A DNA stretch of 64,000 nt from the NCBI RefSeq assembly GCF_005844085.1, contig NZ_VCDI01000010.1, forward strand, positions 62,001 through 126,000. The letters run 5' to 3'. Position numbers and translations under genes: made by a program. Positions 19,201 through 28,300 of this stretch are shown piece after piece (the first letter of the stretch is position 1; each line of letters opens with the position of its first letter). Origin of the DNA: Lichenicoccus roseus. GTDB lineage: Bacteria; Pseudomonadota; Alphaproteobacteria; Acetobacterales; Acetobacteraceae. The notes under the pieces are model-generated. The model had not been told where the DNA came from and made no database searches. It saw only the letters and a program-made list of their open reading frames with translations.

Positions 19201-22200
19201 CCAAAGGCTGGAGCCGGCATTGTCGAAATGCGCCCGCAAGGCATCGTGCCGGTCGACGACATCGGCCAGCGCACCTTCCAGCGCCGCGACGTCGAGTTCG
19301 CCGTCCAGGGTCAGGCTGACAGATTCGTTGAAGGCGCAGGACGCCTCGTCGCCCATCTGCGCCGACAGCCAGATCTCGGTCTGCGGCTCGGTCAGCGGCA
19401 CCTGGAAGGCGGTGGCGGGACGCTCGTCGCGGTCGGCCGGGCGATGCACCGGCTTGCCCGCGCCGGGCTCCGGGGACGGCAGGATGCCGGCCTGCTGCGC
19501 CCGCAGCACGGCGCCCTTGAGGGCTTCGGCAATGCGCGACAGGTCGGCGTCGGTATGCGCCGTGGTCAGGAAGCACGGGAAACCTTCCTGGATGTGGATG
19601 CCGGCGTCGCGCAGGTCGTAATAGAGCAGGCTGGCAAGTCCGCTTTCGGCGGCGAAACTGAAATAGAACCAGCTCGCGAACGTCTCGAGGCGCGTCGCCA
19701 GACCGCGCTGCTGCAGGAAGCCGTTGATGTCGTCGATCATGCGCCGGGTGCGCTGCTCCAGCCCCTGCTGCATCCCGGGGCCGGCCTGCTTGATGTGCTG
19801 CAGCACCGCCTGCGCAGAGGCGAGCACCAGCGGATGCCTGACGAAGGTACCGGCGAAGAAGGTCACCGCGACTTCGGGCACGCTGTCGTCGCCATACTGC
19901 CAGTCGCCACCATCGAGCGCGTCCATGAACGCCGCCTTGCCGGCCAGCACGCCGATCGGTAGTCCGCCGCCGACAACCTTGCCGTACGTTGCAAGATCGG
20001 CACGGATGCCGAACACCGCCTGCATGCCGCCGGGATGCACCCGGAAGCCTGTCACCACCTCGTCGAACACGAAGCAGGTGCCGGAGGCTGCGGTGATCTC
20101 GCGCAGCGCGCGCAGGAACTCGACCGGACGCAGCGCCGGATGACGGCTCTGCACCGGCTCGACGATGACGGCCGCAAGCTCGCTCGCATTGTCCCGTATC
20201 CACTGCAGCGATTCCGGGGATGCATAGTCGAGGACTACCATGTTGCCGACGGAGCCGCTGGGGATACCTGCTGCGACCGGCGTTGCGATCGGCGTCGTCT
20301 TCGAGCGGCCGCCCTTGATGAGCACTTCGTCGAATTGGCCGTGATAGGAGCCCGCGAACATCACGACACGGCTGCGCCCGGTGACGGTGCGGGCGATGCG
20401 CATCGCCGCCATCACCGCCTCCGAGCCGGTGTTGCAGAACGTCGCGCGCTCGTTGCCGGTGAGTTCGCAGAACAGCTCTGCGACCTTGCCGGCGAGGTCG
20501 GCCTGCGGCCCGATCGCGAAACCCGCCTCCAGCTGCCTGCTGACCGCCTCGACCACGAAGTCGGGACTATGGCCGAAGGCGGTCTGGCCGAAGCCGTTGA
20601 CGAGATCGATATACTCGTTGCCATCGACGTCCCAGATGCGCGAGCCCTTCGCGCGGTCGCTGACGATCGGGTAGACCATCTCCTTCCAGATATCGCGGAA
20701 CCCGGCTGCCACGCGCGGATCGGCGAGCGTTGCGCGATGCGCCGCGGTGTATTCCTTCGAGCCGCGCGTCCGGCGCACATAGCGCTCGGTGAGCGACGCG
20801 ATGTACTGCTGCTGGGTGGCGTCGAGATGGGTTCCCGAAATCGTCCGCGCCGGCCCGAAATTCTCGAACCGGGCGGTTGCCGCGGCATCGGCGGCTGCAG
20901 CCGGCTTGTCCGCCACAGTCGGCCCGGGCTGCGGCATCGGCGTTGCTGCGACCGGAGTTGGAGCCGGAGGGGGAGCGGAAGCAGCCGGAAGCGCCTGTCC
21001 TCGAAGCAGATCGAGCTGACGCCCCATCAGCTGCGACATTGCCGCGAGCTGGTCGCGCAGGATCGCTTCCAGGCCAGCACCGGGCGCCGGGACCGGCGGA
21101 ATAGTATCATACGCTTGCGCCGGCACGGTGACGGCGATCGGGGCGTGGACGCGGGCCTGCGCATCATTCGCGGCCGGGGCCTGGACCAGCAGCGCAGCTG
21201 GTGCCGCCGCCACCGGCTCGGGCGCAACCTGACCCGCGATGAAGTGCGACAGCGCCGGGATCGTTGCAAGATCGCCGAGCAGCTGCCGGAACTTTATCTT
21301 GAGTCCGAAACGGTTCTCCAGCCGCTGCGTCACCTGGCTCAGGAACAGCGAGTCGAAGCCAAGCTCCAGGAACGTCTTGCCGGCTTCCTCGGGTGCGATC
21401 CCCTCACCCGACAGGTCCTCGATGATCGCGGTGACGGCAGCAACGACCCCGGCCAGGTGGTGCGCGCCGTCGACGGCAGTCCCGGAGCCGGGCGGCACCT
21501 GATCTGGAGACGCGAGCGCTGATGTCGGGACGATGTGCTGCATTTCGATCTCGGGCATACGAGGCAAGGAAGGAGGCACGACAGCAGCCGACGTGACCGC
21601 AGGCGCGGACGCCGGCTCGTCGATCCAGTAGCGGCTACGCTGGAAGGGATAGGTCGGCAGGGACACGCGACCGGCCGGTACATCGTCCTGCAGGGCAGCC
21701 CAGTCGGGGCTGCAACCGGCGGTCCATAGGCTGCCCAGCGAGGCCAGCATGCAGGCCAGATCCGGCGTCTCGCGGGCCTGGTCCGGCAGCGATGCCAGCA
21801 CCCGGTCGCGGCGGCCTTTCGCGGCGCCCTGCAGCGCCAGCGTCTGCAACGTGTTGCCCGGTCCGACCTCGATCAGGATCGGCTGATCGCGCCCGTCGGC
21901 GGATGCAGCACCCGCCATCAAGGTCGCCAGCGCCTCGGCGAACCGCACCGGCTCGCGGCAATGCCGTGCCCAGTAATCGGCCGACCGCGCCTCGGTATCG
22001 GTAATCCAGGTCCCGCTGACGCAGGACACGTACGGTATGGCGGGCGCGGCAAGCGCTAGACCCGCCACGCGCTCCGCAAGCGGCGCCACCACCGGATCTA
22101 CCATCGCGGAGTGGAAGGCGTGCGACGTGTGCAGGCGACGGCAGCCATCGCCACGCTGCTGCAGCGTCACCTCGAGGGCGGCAACCGCCGCGTAGGGTCC

Positions 22201-24324
22201 CGACACCACGCAGAGACGCGGACCGTTCACCGCGGCAATATCCAGCCCGGCGTCCAGCAGCGGCAGCAGATCCGCCTCGGGCAGCCGCACCGCCAGCATC
22301 GCGCCACCGGGCAGCGCCTGCATCAGCCGGCCACGCTCGGCGACCAGACCGAGCGCTTCCTCGAGACCGAACACGCCCGCGAGGCAGGCGGCGACCAGTT
22401 CGCCGACGCTGTGACCGATCATCATGGCGGGCACGATGCCCCAATGCATCCAGAGCTGGGCCAGCGCGTACTGCACGGCGAAGATTGCCGGCTGCGCCGA
22501 AGTCGTTTCCATCAGCCGGCGGTCGCTGTCGGCGTCGCGCTGCGACGGATAGAGCAGCGCGATCAGGTCGATGCCGAAACCGGATCGCAGGATCTCGGCG
22601 CACCGGTCGATGTGGCGGTGGAACTCGGGCTGCTCCCGGTAGAGGTCCAGCCCCATCAGCGGATACTGGGCGCCCTGCCCGGGAAACATGAAGGCGACCG
22701 GTGGAGGCGATGCGGCCGCGAGCGTGCCCACCGCCGTACCCGTCGCGGTCATGGCGCGCAGCCGGGCCACCGCGTCATCGGTCGCGCCACAGACCAGCGC
22801 GGCGCGGTGCTCGAACGGCCTGCGGCCGAGCTGGAGCGTATGGGCGACCGCCCCGAGCGGACGAGCAGGATGCGTCTGCAGATCGTCCGCCAGGCGGCCG
22901 CACGCCTGCTTCAGCGCAACCTCGCCGCGGGCGGACAGCACCAGCAGGGATTGCGACCGCTCGCCCGGGATCGCCGTGACCAGGGGGGCTTCCTGCAGCA
23001 CGACATGGGCGTTGGTGCCGCCGACACCGAATGCACTGACGGCAGCCCGACGCGGGCCGGCTTCCTGCCGCCAGGGCTGCGTCGCCGCCTGGACGAAGAA
23101 CGGGCTGCTGGCGAAGTCGATTGAAGGGTTTGGCGCCCGATAATGCAAAGTGCCGGGCAGGATACGATGATGCAGCGACAGCGTCGCCTTGATCAGGCCG
23201 GTCACACCGGCGGCCGCGTCCAGGTGGCCGACGTTCGGCTTGGCCGAACCGACGGCGCAGAACTGGCGGTCCGCCGTCTGCTGGCGGAAGGCCTTGGTCA
23301 GCGCGGCGATCTCGATCGGGTCGCCGAGCGGGGTCGCGGTGCCATGGCATTCGATGTATGAGATCGACCGCGCGTCGACCCCGGCTGCCTGCTGGGCGGC
23401 GACGATCACCGCCGCCTGACCGTCTACGCTCGGCGCGGTGAAGCCGACCTTCGAGGCGCCGTCGTTGTTGACGGCGGACCCCTTGATCAACGCATAGATG
23501 TGGTCGCCGTCGGCCAGCGCATCCGACAGGCGCTTGAGCAGCACGATGCCGGCGCCGCTGCCGAACACCGTTCCGTTCGCCTCGGCATCGAAGGTGCGGC
23601 AGGTCCCGTCCGGCGAGACCATTCCACCTTCCTGGTAGTGGTAGCCACGCTTCTGCGGCAGCGTGATCGAGACGCCGCCGGCAAGCGCCATGTCGCAGGC
23701 GTAGCAGAGCAGACTCTGGCAGGCCTGGACGATGGCCACCAGCGAGGTCGAGCAGGCGGTCTGCAGGCTCAGGCAAGGGCCACGGACGTCGAGCTTGTAC
23801 GCGATCCGTGTTGCAACGAAATCCAGTCCTGCGCCTAGCAGGACCGGATAGTCGCTGACCTGGTAGGTACTGGTGAAGCGGCGCAATCCGTCCCGATTAC
23901 CGGCAACGTTGTTGAGGAAATAGCTGTTCGGTGAGCTGCCGGCGAACACGCCAATGGTTCCATCGTAACGGGCTGTGTCGTAGCCGGCATCCTCGATCGC
24001 CTCCCAGGCGCATTCGAGCAGGACCCGCTGCTGCGGATCAACCAGCCTCGCCTCGCCGGCATGCATGCCGAAGAACGACGCGTCGAATTGGTCGACATCG
24101 TCGATGACGGCACGGGCGCGCACGAAGTTCGGCGCGGCACGCTCCTCCGCAGTAAAGGTGTCCTCGAGTTCATGCTCCGCAAAGTGCGTGATGGCATCGA
24201 CGCCCTCGCAGAGATTGCTCCAGAACTGCCGCACCGACGGCGCACCCGGGAAACGCCCCGCCATGCCGACGATTGCGATGGCGTCTGCATCCTCGTCGGG
24301 ACGGTCGCTGTTGTCGTCACGCAT
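16216..24324 (-). CDS. Hybrid PKS-NRPS megasynthase: KS-AT-ACP-aminotransferase-C-A-T
   Basis: 2702 residues, starting at ATG 24324 ten bases after the loading gene. Domains in order: KS ~13-440 (Cys191 in TACSTS, His327, His367); AT ~545-850 (GHSVGE Ser639, HAFH at 735-738, the malonyl-CoA signature); ACP ~950-1025 (GFDSL, Ser992); Ala/Pro linker with a helical stretch; class III PLP aminotransferase ~1165-1600 (DEVVTGFR, Lys1449 in TYGKVVGGG); C ~1640-2060 (HHIVSDG 1763-1769); A ~2085-2590 with intact YTSGSTGLPKG, YGPTE, YRTGD and A10 Lys2569; T (LGADS, Ser2631). The A pocket read by eye is DILQLGMIW, close to the glycine code. There is no KR, DH or ER. The layout resembles McyE and ItuA/MycA, which make beta-amino acids. 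Confidence 0.95.
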   Translation of the reverse strand: MRDDNSDRPDEDADAIAIVGMAGRFPGAPSVRQFWSNLCEGVDAITHFAEHELEDTFTAEERAAPNFVRARAVIDDVDQFDASFFGMHAGEARLVDPQQRVLLECAWEAIEDAGYDTARYDGTIGVFAGSSPNSYFLNNVAGNRDGLRRFTSTYQVSDYPVLLGAGLDFVATRIAYKLDVRGPCLSLQTACSTSLVAIVQACQSLLCYACDMALAGGVSITLPQKRGYHYQEGGMVSPDGTCRTFDAEANGTVFGSGAGIVLLKRLSDALADGDHIYALIKGSAVNNDGASKVGFTAPSVDGQAAVIVAAQQAAGVDARSISYIECHGTATPLGDPIEIAALTKAFRQQTADRQFCAVGSAKPNVGHLDAAAGVTGLIKATLSLHHRILPGTLHYRAPNPSIDFASSPFFVQAATQPWRQEAGPRRAAVSAFGVGGTNAHVVLQEAPLVTAIPGERSQSLLVLSARGEVALKQACGRLADDLQTHPARPLGAVAHTLQLGRRPFEHRAALVCGATDDAVARLRAMTATGTAVGTLAAASPPPVAFMFPGQGAQYPLMGLDLYREQPEFHRHIDRCAEILRSGFGIDLIALLYPSQRDADSDRRLMETTSAQPAIFAVQYALAQLWMHWGIVPAMMIGHSVGELVAACLAGVFGLEEALGLVAERGRLMQALPGGAMLAVRLPEADLLPLLDAGLDIAAVNGPRLCVVSGPYAAVAALEVTLQQRGDGCRRLHTSHAFHSAMVDPVVAPLAERVAGLALAAPAIPYVSCVSGTWITDTEARSADYWARHCREPVRFAEALATLMAGAASADGRDQPILIEVGPGNTLQTLALQGAAKGRRDRVLASLPDQARETPDLACMLASLGSLWTAGCSPDWAALQDDVPAGRVSLPTYPFQRSRYWIDEPASAPAVTSAAVVPPSLPRMPEIEMQHIVPTSALASPDQVPPGSGTAVDGAHHLAGVVAAVTAIIEDLSGEGIAPEEAGKTFLELGFDSLFLSQVTQRLENRFGLKIKFRQLLGDLATIPALSHFIAGQVAPEPVAAAPAALLVQAPAANDAQARVHAPIAVTVPAQAYDTIPPVPAPGAGLEAILRDQLAAMSQLMGRQLDLLRGQALPAASAPPPAPTPVAATPMPQPGPTVADKPAAAADAAATARFENFGPARTISGTHLDATQQQYIASLTERYVRRTRGSKEYTAAHRATLADPRVAAGFRDIWKEMVYPIVSDRAKGSRIWDVDGNEYIDLVNGFGQTAFGHSPDFVVEAVSRQLEAGFAIGPQADLAGKVAELFCELTGNERATFCNTGSEAVMAAMRIARTVTGRSRVVMFAGSYHGQFDEVLIKGGRSKTTPIATPVAAGIPSGSVGNMVVLDYASPESLQWIRDNASELAAVIVEPVQSRHPALRPVEFLRALREITAASGTCFVFDEVVTGFRVHPGGMQAVFGIRADLATYGKVVGGGLPIGVLAGKAAFMDALDGGDWQYGDDSVPEVAVTFFAGTFVRHPLVLASAQAVLQHIKQAGPGMQQGLEQRTRRMIDDINGFLQQRGLATRLETFASWFYFSFAAESGLASLLYYDLRDAGIHIQEGFPCFLTTAHTDADLSRIAEALKGAVLRAQQAGILPSPEPGAGKPVHRPADRDERPATAFQVPLTEPQTEIWLSAQMGDEASCAFNESVSLTLDGELDVAALEGALADVVDRHDALRAHFDNAGSSLWIEPALPIRLALADGTLGDLIGRDARLPFDLVRGPLLRATLLRQAPTRSVLVLTAHHIVSDGWSINVIVGEMAECYAARREGRPHGLPAPFPFSRYAGDQSIRPAAAVAETDAFWDRSFATPVQPLELPSDRPRPAIKSFRGATERRRIGPDLYRAAKRLGAEHGCTLFVTLLATFQALVGRLADTDEVVVGVPTAGQSALEDEILVGHCVNFLPLRGSWTDGTTVAEHLAATRRVVLDAYDHQDTTLGRIVRRLALPRDPNRLPLAEVQFNLERLGDGLHFSGLDVAVEANAKQFVNFDLFCNIVESVGGLAIECDYNSDLFDGATVARWLGLFETLLEQMTVRAAQPLCTVPMLPEAERRQTLLALNETARDYPREQGVHTLFGMQAARTPEAIAASFGDRTITYGALDRRANQLAHYLRRHIGQDSARVVIMLDRSIDMLVGLLAVLKAGYTYVPVDPRHPRARLQHILRDSEAAGLLVSGPFAVDGQHTFDLVCNPAIDEAAISREPEALPDDRFDAGRLAYIAYTSGSTGLPKGVRVTHRSVVNLLTAMARRPGLTSRDVVPAITTVSFDIAVLELFLPLCVGARTVIVETAEAMDGHALLARMRRCGATLVQATPTTWRMLLESGFKPSPGLRMLAGGEPLPRLLADQLLTGGGELWNMYGPTETTIWSAAHPVVTGTGVITIGGPIDNTSFFIVDRHGQPAPIGVPGELWIGGDGVADGYHKRPELTEEKFVPDRFNPAHPGARLYRTGDLARHRSDGEVELLGRIDLQVKLRGFRIEIGEIEAVLARHALLQASAVVLREEQDMAQLVGCYVEREGHEHSPAQLRALLTPYLPDYMIPTAWVRLPEMPTTANGKLDRKALVSMAGQHQAPAVRLASRTSAPPRTASETLLADIWAEVLKRDQVGVDDDLFDLGADSIHIFQITARANREGLPVAAKDLLRLRTVARICAAYAQEAEADAAAAPVYVKPQLSQFARVRPPGGPDGRSA

Positions 24325-24334
24325 CTTCTGGCTT

Positions 24335-26233
24335 TCAGGCGCGCGTGCGTCGGAGGCGGGCGAAGGCGTCGCGTTGCCGTGCGCCGCGATCGCGTGCGGC
24401 CAGCACCTCGACCGGAGCGGACTGGTCCTGCGACGGACCGGCCTTCTTCGACAGATGAGCCGCCAGGGCGGCAATGGTCGGACGGGCGAACAGGTCGGTC
24501 ATGTCGAGATCGCTCCGCAGGCGGATCCTGAGTTCGGCGTGGATCGCCATGAGCTGCAGCGAGGTGCCGCCCAGGTCGAAGAAGTTCCGGTCGCGCGGCG
24601 GATCGGAGATGCCGAGCGCGCGCCCCCAGACCTCGGCGACGACCGTCTCCAGGCTGCCGGTGGTGGTTGCCGGTGCTGGACCGGCCGTCCCCTGGCCGTT
24701 ACGGGAGGCGAAGGCGGCGTTGAGCGCAACCCGGTCGATCTTGCCGTTCACGGTCAGCGGGAAGCTTGCATGCGAGAGGAAGGCGGATGGAACCATATAG
24801 GCCGGCAGCAGGCCGCGCAGCGCCGATCGGAGGGCGTCGTCCCGTTCCCGACCAGACGCTTCGGTGCTCTCCTCCGGCTGCAGCAGATGCGCCACGATGC
24901 GCCTGCCGGCCGGCTCGCCAGCCACGGTGACCACCACGTCGCGCGCCGCGGCAACCTCCCGAAGCGCCGCCTCGATTGCCGACAGCTCTACCCGCTTGCC
25001 GTCGAGCTTGACCTGTCCGTCCTGCCGTCCGTGGAATTCGAGGGCACCGTCCGGCCGCTGCCTGACCATGTCCCCGGTCCGGTACAGCCGGGCGCCCGGG
25101 TTCATCGGGTCGGCGACAAAGCGGGTCGCGGTTAGCTCGGGCAGGCCGAGATAGCCCAGGGCGACGCCTTGGCCGCCTGCATACAGCTCGCCAACCGTGC
25201 CCGGCGGCACCGCCATCAGCTCGGGATCGAGGAGGCGTATCTCGGTCCCTGCGATCGGCGTCCCGATCGGGATCGGGCCGGCTTCGTCACCGGGCCGGAT
25301 CGTGTGGCAGCAGGTGAAGGTGGTGTTCTCGGTTGGGCCGTAGCCGTTGATGAGCCGGCAGCCGGGCAACGCCCGCATTGCCCTTCCGACATGCGCCGGC
25401 GACAGCACGTCGCCGCCCGCCAGCAGTTGGCGAAGCGGACGCAGCGCCTCCAGCCGTGTGTCGATCATGAGGTGGAAGAGGCCGGCGGTGAGCCAGAGCG
25501 TTGTCACGCCGGCGCCCTGGATGAGCCCGGCGATATCGTCCAGCGATGGCTGCGCCATGGTCGGCAGGACCAGCCGGCCGCCATTCAGCAGGGCGCCCCA
25601 GATCTCGAAGGTCGATGCGTCGAAGGCGAGCGGCGCCAGTTGCAGGAACACCTCGTCAGGTCCGAAGGACGCGTAGTCCGCGCCCACGACCAGGCGTACG
25701 ACGCCACGATGTGGCACCACCACCGGCTTGGGACGGCCGGTGGAGCCGGAGGTGAACATGACATAAGCGGGGCTGTCCGGGCCGACGGTTGCCGGGTCAA
25801 CCAAGACGGGTTCAACCAGGAAGGGGCCGACGCCGGTCGCTGACGGGTTACCGCCAGGGGGAAGCGTAATGGTTGCGGCCTCCCAGAAGCGATCACTACC
25901 GACCCCGCCGTCCGCATCAACCAGCATGGCGGCGATCTCGCTGTCAGCGGCCATGCCCGACAGGGTCGGCCGCGGATTGCCAAGATCGAAGGGCACGTAG
26001 GCGGCGCCCGCCCGCAGGATGCCGAGCATGGCGACGATCTGGGCGATCCGGTCGGCGAGCACGAAGCCCACATGCGACCCGGCGCCGATGCCCTGACGAC
26101 GCAACACGCCGGCCAGCTCCGCGGAGCGCCGGTCGAGCTCGCGATACGTGAGGCGGTCCCCGCCACGCTGAACGGCGACGGCCCCGGGACAAAGATCAGC
26201 CTGACGCTGGAAGATCTTGGTGATCGTAGAAAT
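24335..26233 (-). CDS. NRPS loading protein: A-T, valine-like code, apparent ATT start
   Basis: 632 residues if it starts at ATT 26233. Homology to A domains clearly extends upstream of the first conventional start, GTG 26107. The frame there reads IFQRQADLCPGAVAV then LTYRELDRRSAELAG, the normal A1 region. An in-frame TAA lies at 26248-26246, and GGAG (26243-26240) sits six bases before ATT. A domain ~5-505: TSGSTGRPK (~161-169), NGYGPTE, YRTGD, A10 Lys498. Carrier: LGGTS, Ser558. The pocket residues read DAFWLGGTF, near the valine code. It has no C domain, so it should load the first amino acid and hand it to the KS of the next protein. A frameshift near 26230 is the main alternative to the ATT start. 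Confidence 0.88.
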   Translation of the reverse strand: MSTITKIFQRQADLCPGAVAVQRGGDRLTYRELDRRSAELAGVLRRQGIGAGSHVGFVLADRIAQIVAMLGILRAGAAYVPFDLGNPRPTLSGMAADSEIAAMLVDADGGVGSDRFWEAATITLPPGGNPSATGVGPFLVEPVLVDPATVGPDSPAYVMFTSGSTGRPKPVVVPHRGVVRLVVGADYASFGPDEVFLQLAPLAFDASTFEIWGALLNGGRLVLPTMAQPSLDDIAGLIQGAGVTTLWLTAGLFHLMIDTRLEALRPLRQLLAGGDVLSPAHVGRAMRALPGCRLINGYGPTENTTFTCCHTIRPGDEAGPIPIGTPIAGTEIRLLDPELMAVPPGTVGELYAGGQGVALGYLGLPELTATRFVADPMNPGARLYRTGDMVRQRPDGALEFHGRQDGQVKLDGKRVELSAIEAALREVAAARDVVVTVAGEPAGRRIVAHLLQPEESTEASGRERDDALRSALRGLLPAYMVPSAFLSHASFPLTVNGKIDRVALNAAFASRNGQGTAGPAPATTTGSLETVVAEVWGRALGISDPPRDRNFFDLGGTSLQLMAIHAELRIRLRSDLDMTDLFARPTIAALAAHLSKKAGPSQDQSAPVEVLAARDRGARQRDAFARLRRTRA

Positions 26234-26617
26234 GGTCCGCTCCGATTATGTTCAGCACGCCAAACCGGGCGGGCCATTGTCGCTATCCCGCCTTCGAGAA
26301 TATCTCCGCCCGCAGCACCCGCTGGAGTCGGTGCCATGCGGATGTCGTCACCCGTTGACCGAACAGCCCCCGCCTGGCCCGCCCGCATCGCTTCCCGCAC
26401 AGCCCGCGCAGGCTGCTGCCCACCATCCTGTCAGCAAGGCATTGTGGTGAATTTTGCGTAGATCCGCTAACAAAAATCTTCAGCCGCCAGCCTTTTGTCG
26501 GCTTGGTGCAGCACGCCAGTCGCAGTTGCGGACAAATCCGGAAGCGTCTTGCACCATGATTGCAGCGGCACTGTGGCGCATAATGCTTTCTGGACGATGA
26601 ACGAGTTGCTCATGCGA
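26234..26617 (-). promoter_or_regulatory. 384-bp intergenic region upstream of the megasynthase genes
   Basis: This is the longest gap in the biosynthetic cluster and the natural place for the promoter of the A-T, PKS-NRPS and NRPS genes. The part at about 26440-26600 is less GC-rich than its surroundings. I found no -35/-10 pair with good spacing and no clear operator repeat. Open frames here show no similarity to NRPS domains. Confidence 0.4.
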
Positions 26618-28075
26618 CTAACCGGGAACGGCGCGAGATATTAATCGTTGCAACAGCCTTATAACCTCTGCAGAGCGGGAACGGGCGCATAGCAGCAGCA
26701 CACCAGCGTAGATGGCTGCCGCAACGCTGCCTTCCGCCAACAGCATGAGCAGTCCCGGCCAGTCGGCTGGAATGATCTGCTCGACAGCCAGGACGGCCAA
26801 CCTTGCCGCGACACCTCCTGCGATCGGGACGATGAGGCTGCTCAACAACGGCGCCACGGAATGTCCCAGGACGGATCGGATCAGCGGCGCCATCAGCAGG
26901 ATGGCCAGGAAGCCGCGCACCACCAGGGCGGCGGCGAGGGCGGTCAGCCCGTATGGGACGGCGAGATAGGCGACCACTCCGGTGGTCAGGGCATTGAGCG
27001 CCGAAACCCACAGCATCTGTCCTCGCCGTCCGGCCGAGACCAGCAGGGGCCGCAGGAAGGCGTTGACGACGATGTAGGGGCCGAGTGCCGACAGGACCGT
27101 GAAGACCGGCGCCGCCGGCTGCAGGCGCAGGCCGAACATGGTGTCGATCAGGGGTGTCGCCGCAGCGCCGGCGACTGCAAAACAGCCGATCACCGTGAGC
27201 GCCATCATGCCCATGATCCGCTTCGCGACCTCGTAGCGGCGCGCTGGATCGGACCGGATGGAGACGAAGAGGGGCAGGAAGATACGGCTGATCGATGTCA
27301 CGACCACTTCCTGCAGCACCTCAAGCAGTCGCTGCGCCACCCGCAGGTAGCCGATCGAGACGACATCGAGCCTGAGACCGGCGATGAGCGCAAAGCCGGT
27401 CCTGGCAAGGTATTCGACCAGGTTGGTGCCGATCAGCGGCAGACTGAAGCGTAACGCCGAGCGCAGTTCGGCAAGATCGATGCGGGCACGCGGACGCCAG
27501 CGCGCCACCGCGGTGACCGCGACGACGAAGAACAGCACGCCCGCCAGACGCTGCACCACCAGCGCCAGCGCGCCGTGGCCGTGTATCGCAAGCGGCAACG
27601 CACTGATCGCGCCGGTCAGCGTAGCGCCAAGCGACATCAATCCGACGGCGCGGAAGCGGAAGTCGCGGGTCAGGGTCGCAAGCGGCACCACCACCAGCAC
27701 GTTCAGCAAGATCATTGCAGAGAGCGATCGGACGACCCACACCAGCCGCGGCTCGCCATACAGTCCCGCGGCAAACGGGGCGCCGAGCCAGAGCAGCGTG
27801 GCCAGCATCAAGGCGATCAGCAGCTGCGCCCAGAAAGAACCGGCCTCGCTGCGTGTATCGCCGCGGTCGGCGGCGATCACCCGCTCGGCGGCACCGCCGA
27901 TGGCAACCGTGTTGGCGAGTTCGACAAGCATGGAGCCGAGCGCCACCAGCCCAACGTCCCCGACCGGTACGAAATGCAGGATGACCGCGAAGATGACGAA
28001 ACCCACCGCACGTTCGGCGCTGGTAGCACCGAACGACCAGAAGGCGCCCGCGGCGGCGCGACGCTCGATACTCAT
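26618..28075 (-). CDS. Wzx/MATE-type flippase (polysaccharide transport family)
   Basis: 485 residues from ATG 28075, with GGGGGA about eight bases upstream; an earlier start at 28117 is less likely. About 12-14 hydrophobic segments fill the protein. The N-terminal RRAAAGAFWSFGATSAERAVGF segment and the general layout match the oligosaccharide flippase/LPS biosynthesis protein family. Such proteins move undecaprenyl-linked sugars or other amphiphiles across the inner membrane. It lies between the tailoring genes and the NRPS genes on the same strand, and no other exporter is present. A role in exporting the peptide product or a lipid-linked form of it is therefore inferred. Confidence 0.85.
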   Translation of the reverse strand: MSIERRAAAGAFWSFGATSAERAVGFVIFAVILHFVPVGDVGLVALGSMLVELANTVAIGGAAERVIAADRGDTRSEAGSFWAQLLIALMLATLLWLGAPFAAGLYGEPRLVWVVRSLSAMILLNVLVVVPLATLTRDFRFRAVGLMSLGATLTGAISALPLAIHGHGALALVVQRLAGVLFFVVAVTAVARWRPRARIDLAELRSALRFSLPLIGTNLVEYLARTGFALIAGLRLDVVSIGYLRVAQRLLEVLQEVVVTSISRIFLPLFVSIRSDPARRYEVAKRIMGMMALTVIGCFAVAGAAATPLIDTMFGLRLQPAAPVFTVLSALGPYIVVNAFLRPLLVSAGRRGQMLWVSALNALTTGVVAYLAVPYGLTALAAALVVRGFLAILLMAPLIRSVLGHSVAPLLSSLIVPIAGGVAARLAVLAVEQIIPADWPGLLMLLAEGSVAAAIYAGVLLLCARSRSAEVIRLLQRLISRAVPG

Positions 28076-28300
28076 CGTCCAGATCCCCCGTAGCCGGCGC
28101 GCCTGGAGCGTCAACATCAGGCTCGTCAGCCGGAGGGTGCCATTACCTCACCTTGCTCCGGCTCTACAACCTTTACGCGAGCTGAAGGGCAAGCATCGTG
28201 CGTCGCGATCGATGTCGCGCTGACGACCATGGCCGATCCGTGGCCTGCTTGCGCTCGGATCGGGGACGCCGGAGGGAGGTTCGGGACGACCTGGACCGGG
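28076..28300 (-). other. 225-bp intergenic gap between cupin-like gene and flippase gene
   Basis: No convincing gene. A short inverted repeat (GCCGGAG ... CTCCGGC with ~20-base loop, around 28129-28164) is visible but is not followed by a T-run. It may hold the flippase promoter. Confidence 0.3.

Noticed and set aside
17395-19962. 855-codon plus-strand open frame opposite the PKS-NRPS
   Set aside because: It is a mirror of codon bias in the megasynthase, without motif or plausible ribosome binding site.
25585-26400. Minus-strand frame that could extend the loading NRPS upstream through a frameshift
   Set aside because: Its first ~45 residues show no A- or C-domain similarity, and the A-domain N-terminus is already complete from the ATT start.
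28129-28164. Inverted repeat GCCGGAG...CTCCGGC as a terminator
   Set aside because: The loop is ~20 bases and no T-run follows on either strand.
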